DNA of 64,000 bases. Origin: Pyrocephalus nanus (Eukaryota > Chordata > Aves > Passeriformes > Tyrannidae). The stretch is taken from contig CM076260.1 in the NCBI GenBank assembly GCA_038380795.1, forward strand, positions 82,311,843-82,375,842, read 5' to 3'. Of the stretch, positions 53,101-63,212 are shown piece after piece. Below the pieces are notes generated by a model that made no database searches, had not been told where the DNA came from, and was given only the letters and a program-made list of their open reading frames with translations. Each line of letters starts with the position of its first letter. The stretch's first letter is position 1. The position numbers and the translations under genes were made by a program.

Positions 53101-56100
53101 TAAGTCATCAGTGATCCTCAGATTCCTCTTCTTTAAAAAGCCTTTTTATTAATAATTATTTTTGAAGTTCCCCAAAACAAAATCTGCAAGTCCTTTAATT
53201 TTAAAAAAGACCCTAGATCAATATGAATTCGATATATATAAATAGGACTGCAAACCAAAGAATCCCTGCTCAGCTCCTGCCTACCCCTGGAATACTCCCA
53301 ATGTTTTCCTTGCTTTCTAGTTCACACTGAAAGTTTTCAGAGTGCCCAAGTTCTATTTCACTCATACCTAGAGGCATGTCTTATACAGGAAGAAATAGCA
53401 CTATCCTTGGCTCCCATCTTGCTCTAACATATTAATGATTGGGTTTTGGCATGAGACATTTTTCCTCCATTTTATTTCTCATTTACTGAGCACACTGGAG
53501 AGATATTATGCCAACCATAATTTTGAATCCATTAATATTTTATGGCTCTAGGTAAGTGTGGCAATCCATCTGAAGGGTATGAATTTACAGCTAATGAAAA
53601 TAAAGTTTACCACAGAAGCTTTGTAAAGTTAATAGCCTAACTTACAAGTAAAACTCTCACCAGTCTTCCCAGAAGTCTTAGTGTTGACTACCTCTAAATT
53701 AAAGAGCATTTCATTTTGTATTTCTGTTCTAAACAACCAAAACTGTTTCAGGCATCATGGTTAAAATGCTAACTTAAGAGAAATAATTAGATCTATAAGA
53801 GCTATTGGCTGACCAGTACTTATTACAAAAAACAAGCTTCTGATCAGGAATTAGGCAGCCAGCTGTCAAACAGTCTTTTAGTTTCTGTTAATTCTTGCCC
53901 CAAATTTTAAGTTCAGCATTCTTACTCTCCTCTAAGTTCCATATGTTAAGAGAGAAGAGAAATGTAAAATTATATAATGTATCTTATTAATCAAGCATAA
54001 GAAGATATAAATATACTTAATTTTATACAGCCTGCTGCTGGAAAGCACTGTACCTTTTTTCCTAGCAGTAAGTATATAAGCATATGTATGCATTTGTACT
54101 TGTATAATAATTGGTAACCAATCATCAGCCTTTCTTTTTACAACATAAAATTCACTATGGCAAAAGTTTGTGAGTTCAAACTATTTCATTGTTACCTTGC
54201 AACTGAATTAGGTATACGGTCATGTCCTGTCCAGCTCCAATGATACCGCACTATGTTTTCATGTGTAAGTCTTGCAAGTCCTTCTGCTTCACGGCTTACA
54301 TTCCTATAAGGAGGAGAAGGAATTAAAAAGAAAAGAAAAAAAAAAAAGGCATTTCCCTATTACAGTGTTACTTCATACTAAGTTAAATAAAAGATACGAC
54401 ATCAAGTAGCAGTATGCAGACAGTTTTACAATAATTTAGAAACAAGGCGTATTATTTGCCTTCATAAAGGTTCAAAGTTCAAAATCATAGTTAGAATTTC
54501 AGTGGGTTTTCTTTCATCTGCTCAGTTATTCAAAGTGCAAAAATGTTTTAACCAAATTAAATCCCCACTCAAAAAAAAGCAGATAGTTGCAATGCATAAT
54601 AACATTAGGTCACCAAACACAATATAGCAAACAACCATTCTTTCTTTTCACCTCTATGAAGTTTGTCTATATAGAGAGAAGTCAGTATAAATACTCATGA
54701 AGAACTATTACTAAATTTGGCCTGCAGTTGTTGTTGTAACGTTACCTAGTGAAGCAAGTTCAAACCCATAAGCAGACCAGCAGTCTTCACTTGAAGAATC
54801 AGTTGAACATTTTAAGTCTAGTTCTCAGGATTGAAATACCAATTAAAATAACGTATATTTGCAAAGAACACAAAAATCTGAAGGGAAGTGTACACATCAC
54901 ACAATTTAAGGACAAGTATCTCCAACAAAATTTTTTCAATAGGTTGCCTAAAAGAAATTATTTTTTTCAGCTGCTGATAAAATACTCCCCTAGATACTAG
55001 TTACCCTATCCACTGGATACTAGTTACCTTAAAAAATTAAGATCATTATTCTCTGTTGAGATTTATAAAGAACAATTAACACAGTGTGAAAATAACGACT
55101 ACATGGATAGTACATAAAGCATTTTTCAACTACAAACCACAAAACTTATTACTTGGATTTTTCTCTATTTTCCCTAATTATAGTTGTTATGCATTACTGA
55201 TGTGTAAATTTTCCATGTAACATATCAAAAGTAACAGTAATGTTTTCAATGTTTTACTAACCAGCAAGTTTTCCTCAAACACATTTTCAGTATTAAAAAC
55301 CAGAGCACTAGTGTGTTCAGGGAAAGTAAAACTTAACCAATCTGTATTTTTACAGCTCCAGCGGAAATTATCCCATTACATGCAAAAATTAACAAAGTTA
55401 TATGCCATTTTCAGCATCACTTAGAAATAAAGAAAACAGTTTTCCAGAAAGAATAGACAACTAATAAAGAAAATTGCTTAAGTGCTCCTAGGATTGTTAA
55501 AGAGAGAAAATAAAGTACTATAATATTAAGGTTGTCCTAAAATAAAAAGTAGAAGTAAATATACAGTACGTACTTTGTGAACTCAACTCGTTTGATTGCA
55601 TAGGTTATCTTATCGCACTTTGATCTTGCCTTGAAAACATTCCCAAAACCACCTTCACCAATAGGCTCTATATTTTCAAAATGATTAAGAAATCTTAAAA
55701 AAAAAAAAAAAAAGGCACTTAATTATGTTTACTATTAAATTTACAGGATATAAAAATAATCCTGACAGATACATCTGCTGAAATATCATTCTACAGGAAT
55801 AACTCGACAAATCTACAGGTCTAAATCGTAGTCTTGAAGATTAAATAAACAAGGGAAACTGACTCTTGCAAGCATGTTGGGTAATTATCCTCTCATATAC
55901 AAATGATGTTTGGCCGTGAGCATTAAATACCATTGCATGCCAGTTTCTATACTAGATTTGAAATTTCCAGGGGGAAGAAAAACAAAACACCAATTTTCTT
56001 TGAAAGTTCTTTTCACAGCAGTATTTTCTCCCATTGTGTCATAAATAAAGGAACAAATCTAGATCCCTACATACTATAATTGTGATACAAATATTATTAA

Positions 56101-59100
56101 AAAACAAATCCTTCTTACATTTTATCAACAGTGATGGCTCTGGTGTTCATGTCCACATCTGGTGAACTTCCGTCTGAATCTAACATATTTTTGTTCTCTT
56201 TTCTTACATTAGGAAAATTAGCTGCCAATTTCCTGTAAAAAGGATAAAAGTAAGATTTATAATGAGCCATTTTTCTAACATGTGGAGAGAAAAGAAATGT
56301 ACCTCCCAAGAGTGGCATTCCTTTGCTAGATACCAAAACAGAAAAGTGATTTGCAATATAGTTTACAGGAGATAGCAATAAACACATACCTAGAAATAAA
56401 CACATACCTTTTGGCCTTCAGGGCAGAACTCTCTGCACTTCGCTACATGGAAAAAGAGAAAAAAGTCCAACTGAGATAACCTGAATATTTTCAGCACAGT
56501 TGGTTTAAAACTTGTCTGAGAATGTATCTAGGAATTGCCTAGATATGTTCATACTTAAGGTAAACAATGTAATAACAATGAAGCCATATCTCAGCTTTAA
56601 GTTTATCATGTATGCTATGCATAACTTTATCACTGTTCCCACAGAAAACATTGAACTTGGTTTGATCCCCTTTCTTGGGAGTACTGCTCATTTCTTCAAC
56701 AGTACATGAACTGAGTCTGCAGTACAGAAGAAAATGACTAATGGTTAACAGTAAAAATGTACTGAATATTTTTAGGAAAAATGCATGTGTGTTTGGTAGT
56801 GATTAAAGGATAAAAGAACAAACTGATACTACACTCTGACAAGAAACTTGCCCTTTTCAGGGTCTAAAACATAATTATGAGGAAGATCATTTTCATATTA
56901 TACCTCAGAAGGTGAAAGCTTTTCACATACTCCCATGTCTTTCTTTTTTTCTACCAACTTTGGAGTTGAGTCTTCAAAGGAAATACTGCTTCTATTGAAA
57001 AATAATGGACTATTTTTAGGTGAAAGTAACACAATCATAAATAAAATTACCAAAAGAAAAGAAGTAGTACCAAAATTTACATAGTTTTTTAAAAGCAAAA
57101 CCTGAAAAAGTATTAACAATCATGACTGATTTAAACTACCAAACTTCCTCATGGAAACCTACAAAAGTAACAACACTTCCTAATATACTCCAATATTTCT
57201 ATATTATATGACTCTATGACATCTAAATATCTGTAAGTTATATACTCTATTATATCCTTAAATAGGTTAAATACAGATATGTATTTCAAGGTTGTACAGC
57301 CACCTCTAACATTGTGCAACTATAAAGCAATCAGATATGTACAACGGACATAAAAGAAGGGGAATTGGCACTACAGTCAAACTACTGGACACAAAATGCT
57401 TGACATGAGGTTCCCAAATCACAAATGAAACTTTATGTATGTTCATTTTCTCTCGCTAAGCAAATTTTTCCCTTTGGTGGAAATAAAGATTAATTAAAAA
57501 AAAAAAAAAAGGGAGAGAAGAAAGAATATGGAGCACAGGAAAGTAATGAAATTGAATTATACTGAGTTCAAAATTGTGTCACAATAGGAAAATGAGTGTT
57601 AAAATGGTATGAAATAATGCTACTGAATGAGATGGTTAATACATTTACATCATAGTAAAAATTATTCTGAAAGAACTACTCATGGCAAAATATAAATATA
57701 TCTGAAAACTCTAAAATTATTATAAGTTCACCCATATGGACTCAAATAAAATTGCATGAGTACAACAACTTTTGATCTGAAGTTTAAGGAATGTAAGTTC
57801 AAATTAAATGGCTTTGTACTGCAGTAAAACAAACTGTGACATATTTTATTTAGAATTAGATCACACAACCCTCTAAGATGATTAGTAAATAGATTTTGTT
57901 ATCACATTAGCAGTGAACCCAACTTACTTTGAATCCGATTGAGTTGGCACTTGAGAGGAATCACTATGTTTGCTAAATGTTGAATTGCCATTAGATTTTT
58001 CAGCTTCCCACTGAAAAAGAAGAAAAGCCAAGAATGTCTAACAAAATCACGTAAGCAAATCCCTTGTGCAAAAGTTGCCATTCAGAGAGGGGAGAGAGAA
58101 GATTACAAGGTCCTTAGTGGAAGTTTTTAACTGCACTGAACATTCAAAGCCCTGAAGAAGAAAGGCATCTACCCAATCTCCACCCAGAGGAAGGAAACAC
58201 AGGGCACTGTCACAGTGATCATGCTATACAGATCCATTTACCAAAGTAGAGTCTGGATTCTGTTTAAAACAAGGGCAAGAATAAAAGATGAAAAGCAAAT
58301 GTTTTCATTGTTTGTTGCATATGCCTGTGTGATATACATAGGCTTTGATAAATGCAATCAGCAGAACTAAAAATATGAGCACATATTGACATTCAGTGTC
58401 TTCAGCATGAAAACACTGCAAACTATCTAAAACTAAATTGAGGTTGACAACAACAAAAAAAAAGTATCCCAAATACTCATTAGAGGTTCTTCTGCTTTCT
58501 CCCTCCACCCATGTCCTAAGAGCATGAAAGTAACATTAAAAGCAACACCTACAACTGATACAGACCATAACCTGACAAAAAGTAAAGAAACCTTTTTTTG
58601 TTTGTTTGTTTCATGGTTTTTCATCGTGGTATCATGGAAACAAAAACACAGGCTTTATGTTTCAGCACACAAACCCCATTTTGGCCAGTTACATTTTGTT
58701 TGTTACACAGACGTCATTGAGAATTAATAAAAATTAAAACCAAACCGAAACAACCCACCCCAAATTTAGTCTAATTGGTACAGGAGTTCTGCTTGAGGTA
58801 GTAAATTTGAAACTTTGATGAAAATGCAAACATTCATATGCTTGCAACACATGAAAACATTAAGAAAGAATCCTAGAAATATAACAGGCCATTAATTACA
58901 CAGTTAACTTAAAAACAACAATAAAAGAAGCACTGAAAATTCACAGTAACTGCCAAATAATTTAAACAGTACTTAAAAAAGATTTCTTCCCTCTGCCATA
59001 CTGCCATCTTCAAGTTAAACTATACTTCATTTAAGTTAGTTCATTTGTTCTGTGCATTTCAGAAGTGAGTTTGGATCAGTATTGGAATTCTGATAATTTT

Positions 59101-61947
59101 CCGCACATGTGGAAATTACAATTGTCAGCATGAAGACAACAGCTCTTCTCTCCAGAGGAGATGATGCCAGCAGTTGCTTCACTATACTCTGCCTTGGAAC
59201 ACTACAGAAGGCAAATCCTGCTGATTCTGACTCCTTCTTTTGTTTTTCCTCACATTTCACAATAGATTTGTGATCCAATAGAAGGCAGAAAGAGATTTAT
59301 ATTCATAGCCAGACAGCTCAACAGCACTTCCCACAGAAAAAAACTGGTGTATTAGTCAGGATTTAGAATTTTTTAATATGTATGGATCCTTGAATGACAA
59401 CGTATGAGACTATATTCTGAAATACAGAGAGATATCAACTGCTAGATTTTTTTTAATCCAGCAATTGAATAGATAAATACAACAAATTCTACTAACAGAA
59501 TCAATCCTGCAGCCCAAACAACACACCAAAATATAGGTTGTTTCTCTCTTTATTGGAATCCATGGAATATGCTTTTAAATACAATGACAATATCTGTTCA
59601 AAGATTAAGGATTAAACATTAAAAAATTAAACTTCTGTCTTAAGGGTAAATATAGCACATACTGTTAGAGAGCCTTCTTTATTTACCTTCTCAAGTGCTT
59701 GTTTTGCAGCAGCTTGTTTTGCAGCAGCTAGAGTTGGTCCAGTGCCCTTTCCATACAACTGACCACTAATTGTACAGCTACAAGATAATCTGTCAAATAC
59801 AAGAGGGAATCAACTTTTATATCCCATATGTCATGTCTTGATTTAATGATTTTAAACACTATAGTGAATTGATATCATAAAATGGAAATATGAAATAGAC
59901 ATCTTCAGGACAGTGTTCCCAATATACATTTAATCTAATTAATAATGGTAGACAATTAATTTGATTTGCCTTTAAGAAAACTCACTTTTAGAGAGTGATT
60001 ATTTAGCACTTTTTAAGGCTGAGCTTCTCAAAGCAATATATCATACACACTCTCTGTCACAAATTATCTGCAGTTTAGGTTTTAACATGGCTCATTTTGC
60101 AGGATAAGAGAGGAGGAACTTTCCAGCAGATATTATCAAGAGAGTTAAACTATGTAGATATTCTTTATCATCCTGCACCTGTCATTAACTGGAACATTTC
60201 TACAACTCACTGACTGCAATACATACACCAACAGGCTCCTTGGCACTTGATTCCTAGAAGTCTCCAAGACACACACCCAGAGGTCCACAAAGTTGCCAGA
60301 GCTACAACCAAGAAAACTAATGATTTTCAGCACTGACTACCATTCTGTCATCATGCGATCTCTTCTCCCAGCTAAACAAACTTGATCCTCTTAACCTCTC
60401 TTCCTATGGCATATCCTCCAACTCCTTAACCGCTTTAATGGCCCTACACTGGATTCTCTCCAGACTACCTCTGAATTTTTATTTCTAAAGATTTATCTAA
60501 CATGACTGAAGATAACTAATGGTAGCATTAGTAAATGCAACAAAGTATTAGAAGGAAGTAAGAACACAAAGTACATCTTACATGGGAGCATGGGCATCTC
60601 CAGTACAAGTTCTTTCACGATAATCAACTTGTAGCCGTTCCCTTTGTGAAATGATATTTAGTAGGCTGACATAGTCTCTGTCTGGTTCAGGTGATGAGAT
60701 TCTTTGAGTTGTTGCTAATGGTGCAGCATCCATACTTGAAGGACTCTGCAGCTATAAACCAGACAAAATAGGTAACTTAAAAACTTCACCTTAATAAACA
60801 CATTAAGATAAACACTGCCCAAGATCTAATATAGCTGCAAGGTTTCTCAGCTTTTCAAAATACTCATAAGAAATTCCAGGTCGGCATTTATGGAGTCCCT
60901 TGTGGCCAAGGACAAACATCCCAACCCTACAATATTACTTTTTGAAAGAAATGTAAATCCAGTTTTCCCAAGTACTACACCCATGTCTTTAACAGCCTCT
61001 CACCATGTCTCTCACCATGCCACCTCTTTTAGGGAAAGATAGGGTATGAGCTGTGAAGAAGGGGTGGCATCAGGATACTGCTGATGCTGCCATTTAGCAA
61101 GGGTTGCAAATGCTCCTGTGCATGTACAAGAGGAGAAGGCAGGACTTTCAGCTGTCTCATGATTAAGCAGCATTATTAATATATTAACAAACATGCCGCA
61201 ATTGTGTTAAAGATGGTAACACAATAAAAACCATAGGGAAACAGGCAAGGAAAAATTTAGCTGAAAAAGTGCTAAGAAGCATTCAGAGTCAAAAAGAAAA
61301 GAATGACTATCACAAAACACTTGGCAGAAAATTGGGGAGCAAAATTCAAGCCTAAACTTAATCAAGGATAGAGTATATAACCAGCTAAAACAAAAAAATA
61401 TAGTGACAAGGAAATAACGATGAATTGAAGCAAGTGAAAAGAAGCAATTTCATTAGCAGAGTGGCAATAGACATACTGGGCAATGCCCTGCAAAGGTTTT
61501 GAGGACATTGATGTCTAGATGGAAAAGGACCACTGTCCCCTCTAGATACACCAATGCACCTTAACAAAGGCAAATACATTCCTCATCCTCCTAAAACAGC
61601 AGAGGAGGAAATACCTTGTAGCAGAATAATAAGAAAAATAATTCAGTGGTAAAAGGTAGGAAAGTGCTGAATAAGACAGAACAAAAATAACTTAAGTAAT
61701 TGGAAACTTTTCCAAATTAAAGAAAAAAATGACACTTTATTGATAGTCTACTTTGAGACATTCATCTGCAACCTTTACTAGCAAAAAAAAAAAAAAAAAA
61801 ACACCCAAAACTTATTTCTTCTATTTACTCACCTGTTTCTTAATCATTTCCCATGTTTTCTTTGCTGCTGCTCTTTTTGCTTCTTTCTTACTTTTACCAG
61901 TGCCTCTACCATATTCCACATCATTTAATTTGACCACAACTGTGAAC
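46995..61947 (-). CDS. EIF2AK2: EIF2AK2 (PKR), dsRNA-activated eIF2alpha kinase (14 exons in window; N-terminus beyond right edge)
   Basis: Known: an interferon-induced cytosolic kinase that binds dsRNA, dimerises, autophosphorylates and phosphorylates eIF2alpha to stop translation. Seen: 14 minus-strand GT-AG exons in continuous phase, 510 complete codons and a stop. Order: second half of dsRBM1 ([18 protein letters not shown]), a linker and dsRBM2, a Ser-rich/charged linker, then the kinase: P-loop [10 protein letters not shown], lysine in [19 protein letters not shown], and APEQ. The activation loop [13 protein letters not shown] keeps two Thr at the spacing of human Thr446/Thr451. About 30 N-terminal residues and the interferon-responsive promoter are outside the window. 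Birds have no other close paralogue with two dsRBMs in front of an eIF2alpha-type kinase, and synteny with GPATCH11 agrees. No stop or frameshift is seen. Confidence 0.96.
47196..47258 (-). CDS. EIF2AK2: EIF2AK2 visible exon 13 (alphaG region)
   Basis: Encodes [20 protein letters not shown] plus Lys. In this family helix alphaG docks eIF2alpha. Acceptor GAATTTCAG, donor GTATGGGAT. 63 nt, phase 0. Confidence 0.92.
47259..50247 (-). other. EIF2AK2: EIF2AK2 intron with long CR1 insertion
   Basis: A 3.0 kb intron, about a third of which is a CR1 copy (47815-48900). Nothing was recognised in the remainder. Confidence 0.6.
47815..48900 (+). mobile_element. CR1 LINE with reverse-transcriptase remnant, plus orientation
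   Basis: Left to right: the end of the RT domain ([20 protein letters not shown], 47950-48010), the thumb/C-terminal region ([20 protein letters not shown]), then the 3' UTR ending near CTTTCCAACCTTTAGAAGGG. It is the longest CR1 in the window. The coding part is split between two frames (47788-48048 and 47927-48499) with a gap, so it is dead. It is antisense to EIF2AK2. Confidence 0.93.
50248..50343 (-). CDS. EIF2AK2: EIF2AK2 visible exon 12 (alphaF)
   Basis: Encodes [20 protein letters not shown] then [23 protein letters not shown] is the alphaF helix typical of PKR. Acceptor TTTCTAG, donor GTATGTAAT. Confidence 0.94.
50906..51031 (-). CDS. EIF2AK2: EIF2AK2 visible exon 11 (catalytic and activation loops)
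   Basis: Encodes [20 protein letters not shown] then [16 protein letters not shown] and YMAPEQ. It holds the Asn of the catalytic loop, DFG and the activation-loop Thr residues. Acceptor ATATATAG, donor GTAATTATC. Confidence 0.95.
51032..52855 (-). other. EIF2AK2: EIF2AK2 intron between visible exons 10 and 11
   Basis: Holds an A-run at about 51050-51065 next to the acceptor of exon 11, and the solo LTR. Nothing else was recognised. Confidence 0.5.
51537..52011 (-). mobile_element. Avian ERV solo LTR, minus orientation, with 5-bp target duplication
   Basis: The segment begins TGTCATGGCTTAAGCCCAGT and ends ...AACTAGAACA (TG...CA on the plus strand), flanked on both sides by CAAAG (51532-51536 and 52012-52016). 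A (TAA)n-rich stretch lies at about 51685-51725. It resembles the common ERV LTR whose reverse complement starts TGTCATGGTTTAA in many birds. No internal viral genes are present, so this is a solo LTR left by recombination. It lies in an EIF2AK2 intron, sense to the gene. Confidence 0.85.
52856..53048 (-). CDS. EIF2AK2: EIF2AK2 visible exon 10 (hinge to HRD motif)
   Basis: Encodes [20 protein letters not shown] through [20 protein letters not shown] is the hinge and HRDLK the start of the catalytic loop. Acceptor TTCTTTTGAAG, donor GTAAGTAGG. Confidence 0.95.
53049..55573 (-). other. EIF2AK2: EIF2AK2 introns flanking visible exon 9
   Basis: AT-rich introns 53049-54195 and 54304-55573; no repeat family or RNA gene was recognised. 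Confidence 0.5.
54196..54303 (-). CDS. EIF2AK2: EIF2AK2 visible exon 9 (alphaC helix)
   Basis: Encodes [20 protein letters not shown] then [15 protein letters not shown]. The Glu of REAEGL is the alphaC salt-bridge candidate. Acceptor CCTTATAG, donor GTAACAATG. Confidence 0.93.
55574..55693 (-). CDS. EIF2AK2: EIF2AK2 visible exon 8 (kinase N-lobe, P-loop and catalytic Lys)
   Basis: Encodes [20 protein letters not shown] then [19 protein letters not shown]. The glycine loop and the ATP-binding Lys of YAIK are seen. The acceptor is a run of 17 T followed by AAG; the donor is GTACGTACT. Confidence 0.94.
55697..55713. repeat. A17 homopolymer forming a splice acceptor tract
   Basis: 17 A on the plus strand, that is 17 T on the EIF2AK2 strand, three bases before visible exon 8. 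Confidence 0.9.
56119..56232 (-). CDS. EIF2AK2: EIF2AK2 visible exon 7 (linker before kinase)
   Basis: Encodes [20 protein letters not shown] through [11 protein letters not shown]. Acceptor TTTTTACAG, donor GTAAGAAGG. It leaves two bases of an Ile codon. Confidence 0.9.
56377..56409. repeat. 18-bp tandem duplication of a splice donor
   Basis: AATAAACACATACCT is present at 56377-56391 and again at 56395-56409. On the minus strand each copy reads AGGTATGTGTTTATT, a full donor site. The right copy is the natural donor of the 35-nt EIF2AK2 exon. Confidence 0.9.
56408..56442 (-). CDS. EIF2AK2: EIF2AK2 visible exon 6 (35-nt microexon)
   Basis: Encodes [11 protein letters not shown] plus two bases of Arg. 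Acceptor TTCCATGTAG, donor GTATGTGTTT. The donor region is duplicated 18 bp downstream (see the repeat entry), offering an in-frame alternative end. Confidence 0.85.
56904..56991 (-). CDS. EIF2AK2: EIF2AK2 visible exon 5 (linker)
   Basis: Encodes [20 protein letters not shown] then VCEKLSPSE. Acceptor TTTCAATAG, donor GTATAATAT. It ends in phase 0. Confidence 0.88.
56992..59686 (-). other. EIF2AK2: EIF2AK2 introns flanking visible exon 4
   Basis: AT-rich introns 56992-57927 and 58011-59686 with an A run at about 57495-57510. No mobile element was recognised. Confidence 0.5.
57928..58010 (-). CDS. EIF2AK2: EIF2AK2 visible exon 4 (linker)
   Basis: Encodes [20 protein letters not shown] then VPTQSDSK; Ser-rich linker after dsRBM2. 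Acceptor TCTTTTTCAG, donor GTAAGTTGG. Confidence 0.9.
59687..59789 (-). CDS. EIF2AK2: EIF2AK2 visible exon 3 (rest of dsRBM2)
   Basis: Encodes [20 protein letters not shown] then [14 protein letters not shown]. The coding sequence contains an exact 15-bp tandem repeat (59699-59713 and 59714-59728) giving AAAKQ twice. The usual KKxAK is replaced by LAAAK. Acceptor TTTGACAG, donor GTAAATAAA. Confidence 0.93.
60350..60475 (-). mobile_element. Old CR1-like fragment, minus orientation
   Basis: TTCTCCCAGCTAAACAAACT through ATGGCCCTACACTGGATTCT resembles the reverse of the CR1 segment that normally reads as RT C-terminus/3' UTR (CTCCAGGCTGAACA... in younger copies). It is strongly diverged, so the family assignment is tentative. 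Confidence 0.6.
60582..60751 (-). CDS. EIF2AK2: EIF2AK2 visible exon 2 (linker and start of dsRBM2)
   Basis: Encodes [20 protein letters not shown] through [31 protein letters not shown] is helix 1 of dsRBM2. Acceptor TTTATAG, donor GTAAGATGT. Confidence 0.93.
60752..61832 (-). other. EIF2AK2: EIF2AK2 intron between visible exons 1 and 2
   Basis: AT-rich intron with a 19-A run at about 61783-61801; no gene or repeat family was recognised. Confidence 0.5.
61833..61947 (-). CDS. EIF2AK2: EIF2AK2 visible exon 1 (dsRBM1, second half)
   Basis: Encodes [20 protein letters not shown] through [13 protein letters not shown]. The acceptor is TTTATTGCAG and the donor GTGAGTAAA. The intact SKKEAK is the dsRBM RNA-contact motif. 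It starts with one base of a codon from the missing upstream exon. Confidence 0.94.
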
Positions 61948-62459
61948 CTGCAATAAAGGAAAATTTTCTAAAGCATTGTTACATTTTGCCTCATAATAAC
62001 CTTCTCAGATTAAACTTTGTTTTTATTATCTACAGTAATATACTGTGAGGTATTGAATTATCCCCATGTTTTTATTATATCCAGCTTCTGATTATCATAA
62101 TTCTTTAGTATAAATATATTAAAATACTTCCTCCCTAGTCACAAATGCATGTACTTTTTTAGTTCTAACAGCATGTTTAACTGCTTAGTTGCTTTTTAAA
62201 AGCAAAATTACTTAAACTTTTAAAAGCAAGAGAGTGCATGAAGTCAGTATTGTTACAAGCAAAGTTGTGAGGCCCTAACACCAGGACACCTCTCAGCACT
62301 TCAAAACTATACAGAGAAGAAAGATTAGCTAATCTTGGTTTCATGGAACCAGATGTGTCATTGCATTCACTTTTAATACCCTGTGATGTACCCTACTTAG
62401 TAAGTGCAAAAACCATGTTTAGTGCTTTGCAAGAGATGAATTTAAAGACAGCCATAAAC

Positions 62460-62530
62460 AGCAAACAAGCAAACAAAAAAATGCAAACAAAACAAAGAAA
62501 AAAAAAAAACCAAACCAACCAAACAAAAAA
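62460..62530. repeat. (CAAA)n / A-rich low complexity
   Basis: CAAA and CCAA units around a run of 11 adenines. Confidence 0.85.
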
Positions 62531-62671
62531 GCAACACCCAGTCGTGCCCCTCCACACTCAACTCTTGATCCCTTCCTTCTCCATCCCTCCACTGCACAAC
62601 TGTGCATGTGCTGCTTCCCATACGACAACTCCATGAGACAGAATGGGGGTCTGGTACATCTCAGGACTAAC

Positions 62672-63212
62672 TGTAGTGGATCTAGCTGGGATGGAGTTAA
62701 CTTTCTTCAGAGCAGCCGGAATGGTGCTGTGTTGTGGATTTGGGACTACAACAAGGTTGATAACAGTGTTTTACCAGATCTTTTTCTTTTTTCCCCACTC
62801 TGGCTGTCCAGTAAGTGGGGGGGATGTGTGAGAAGCTGGGAAAAGACACAGCCAAGGCAGCTGGCCAGAGGGATATTACATGCCACATAGCATCACATTC
62901 AGCAATAAAAGGTGGGAGATGGAGGAAAAGGTAACATTTGAAGTTATAGTGTTTACCTTCCCAAGTAACCATTGGGCATGATGAAGCCCCACTTACATGG
63001 AAAGAGCTATAAATCTGCCTCCTGATGGGTAGCAGTAAGCAAATTCCTTATTTTGCTTTGGTCACACAGCTTTGCTTCATCTGTTAAACTACCTTTATCT
63101 CAATCCACAAGTTTTTCTCCCTCTCAGCTTTCTGATTCTCCTCCCTGTCCCACTGGGGGGAAGTGAGTGGCTGGCTGGGAGTTTTGCTGCTGCCTGAGGT
63201 CAAGCCCCCACA
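62672..63212 (+). mobile_element. Avian ERV solo LTR, plus orientation
   Basis: TGTAGTGGATCTAGCTGGGA at the left, ...GAAGCTGGGAAAAGACACAG in the middle, an AATAAAAGG signal near 62905, then CCCACTGGGGGGAAGTGAGT and an end near CAAGCCCCCACA. It is the same family as the LTR at 51537-52011 but in the opposite orientation and with a middle segment the other copy lacks. The exact right end and target duplication are unclear. No viral genes flank it. Confidence 0.75.

Noticed and set aside
62606..62972. Open frames of 60-95 codons near 62606-62972
   Set aside because: They overlap the LTR on both strands, and the LTR does not code for protein.
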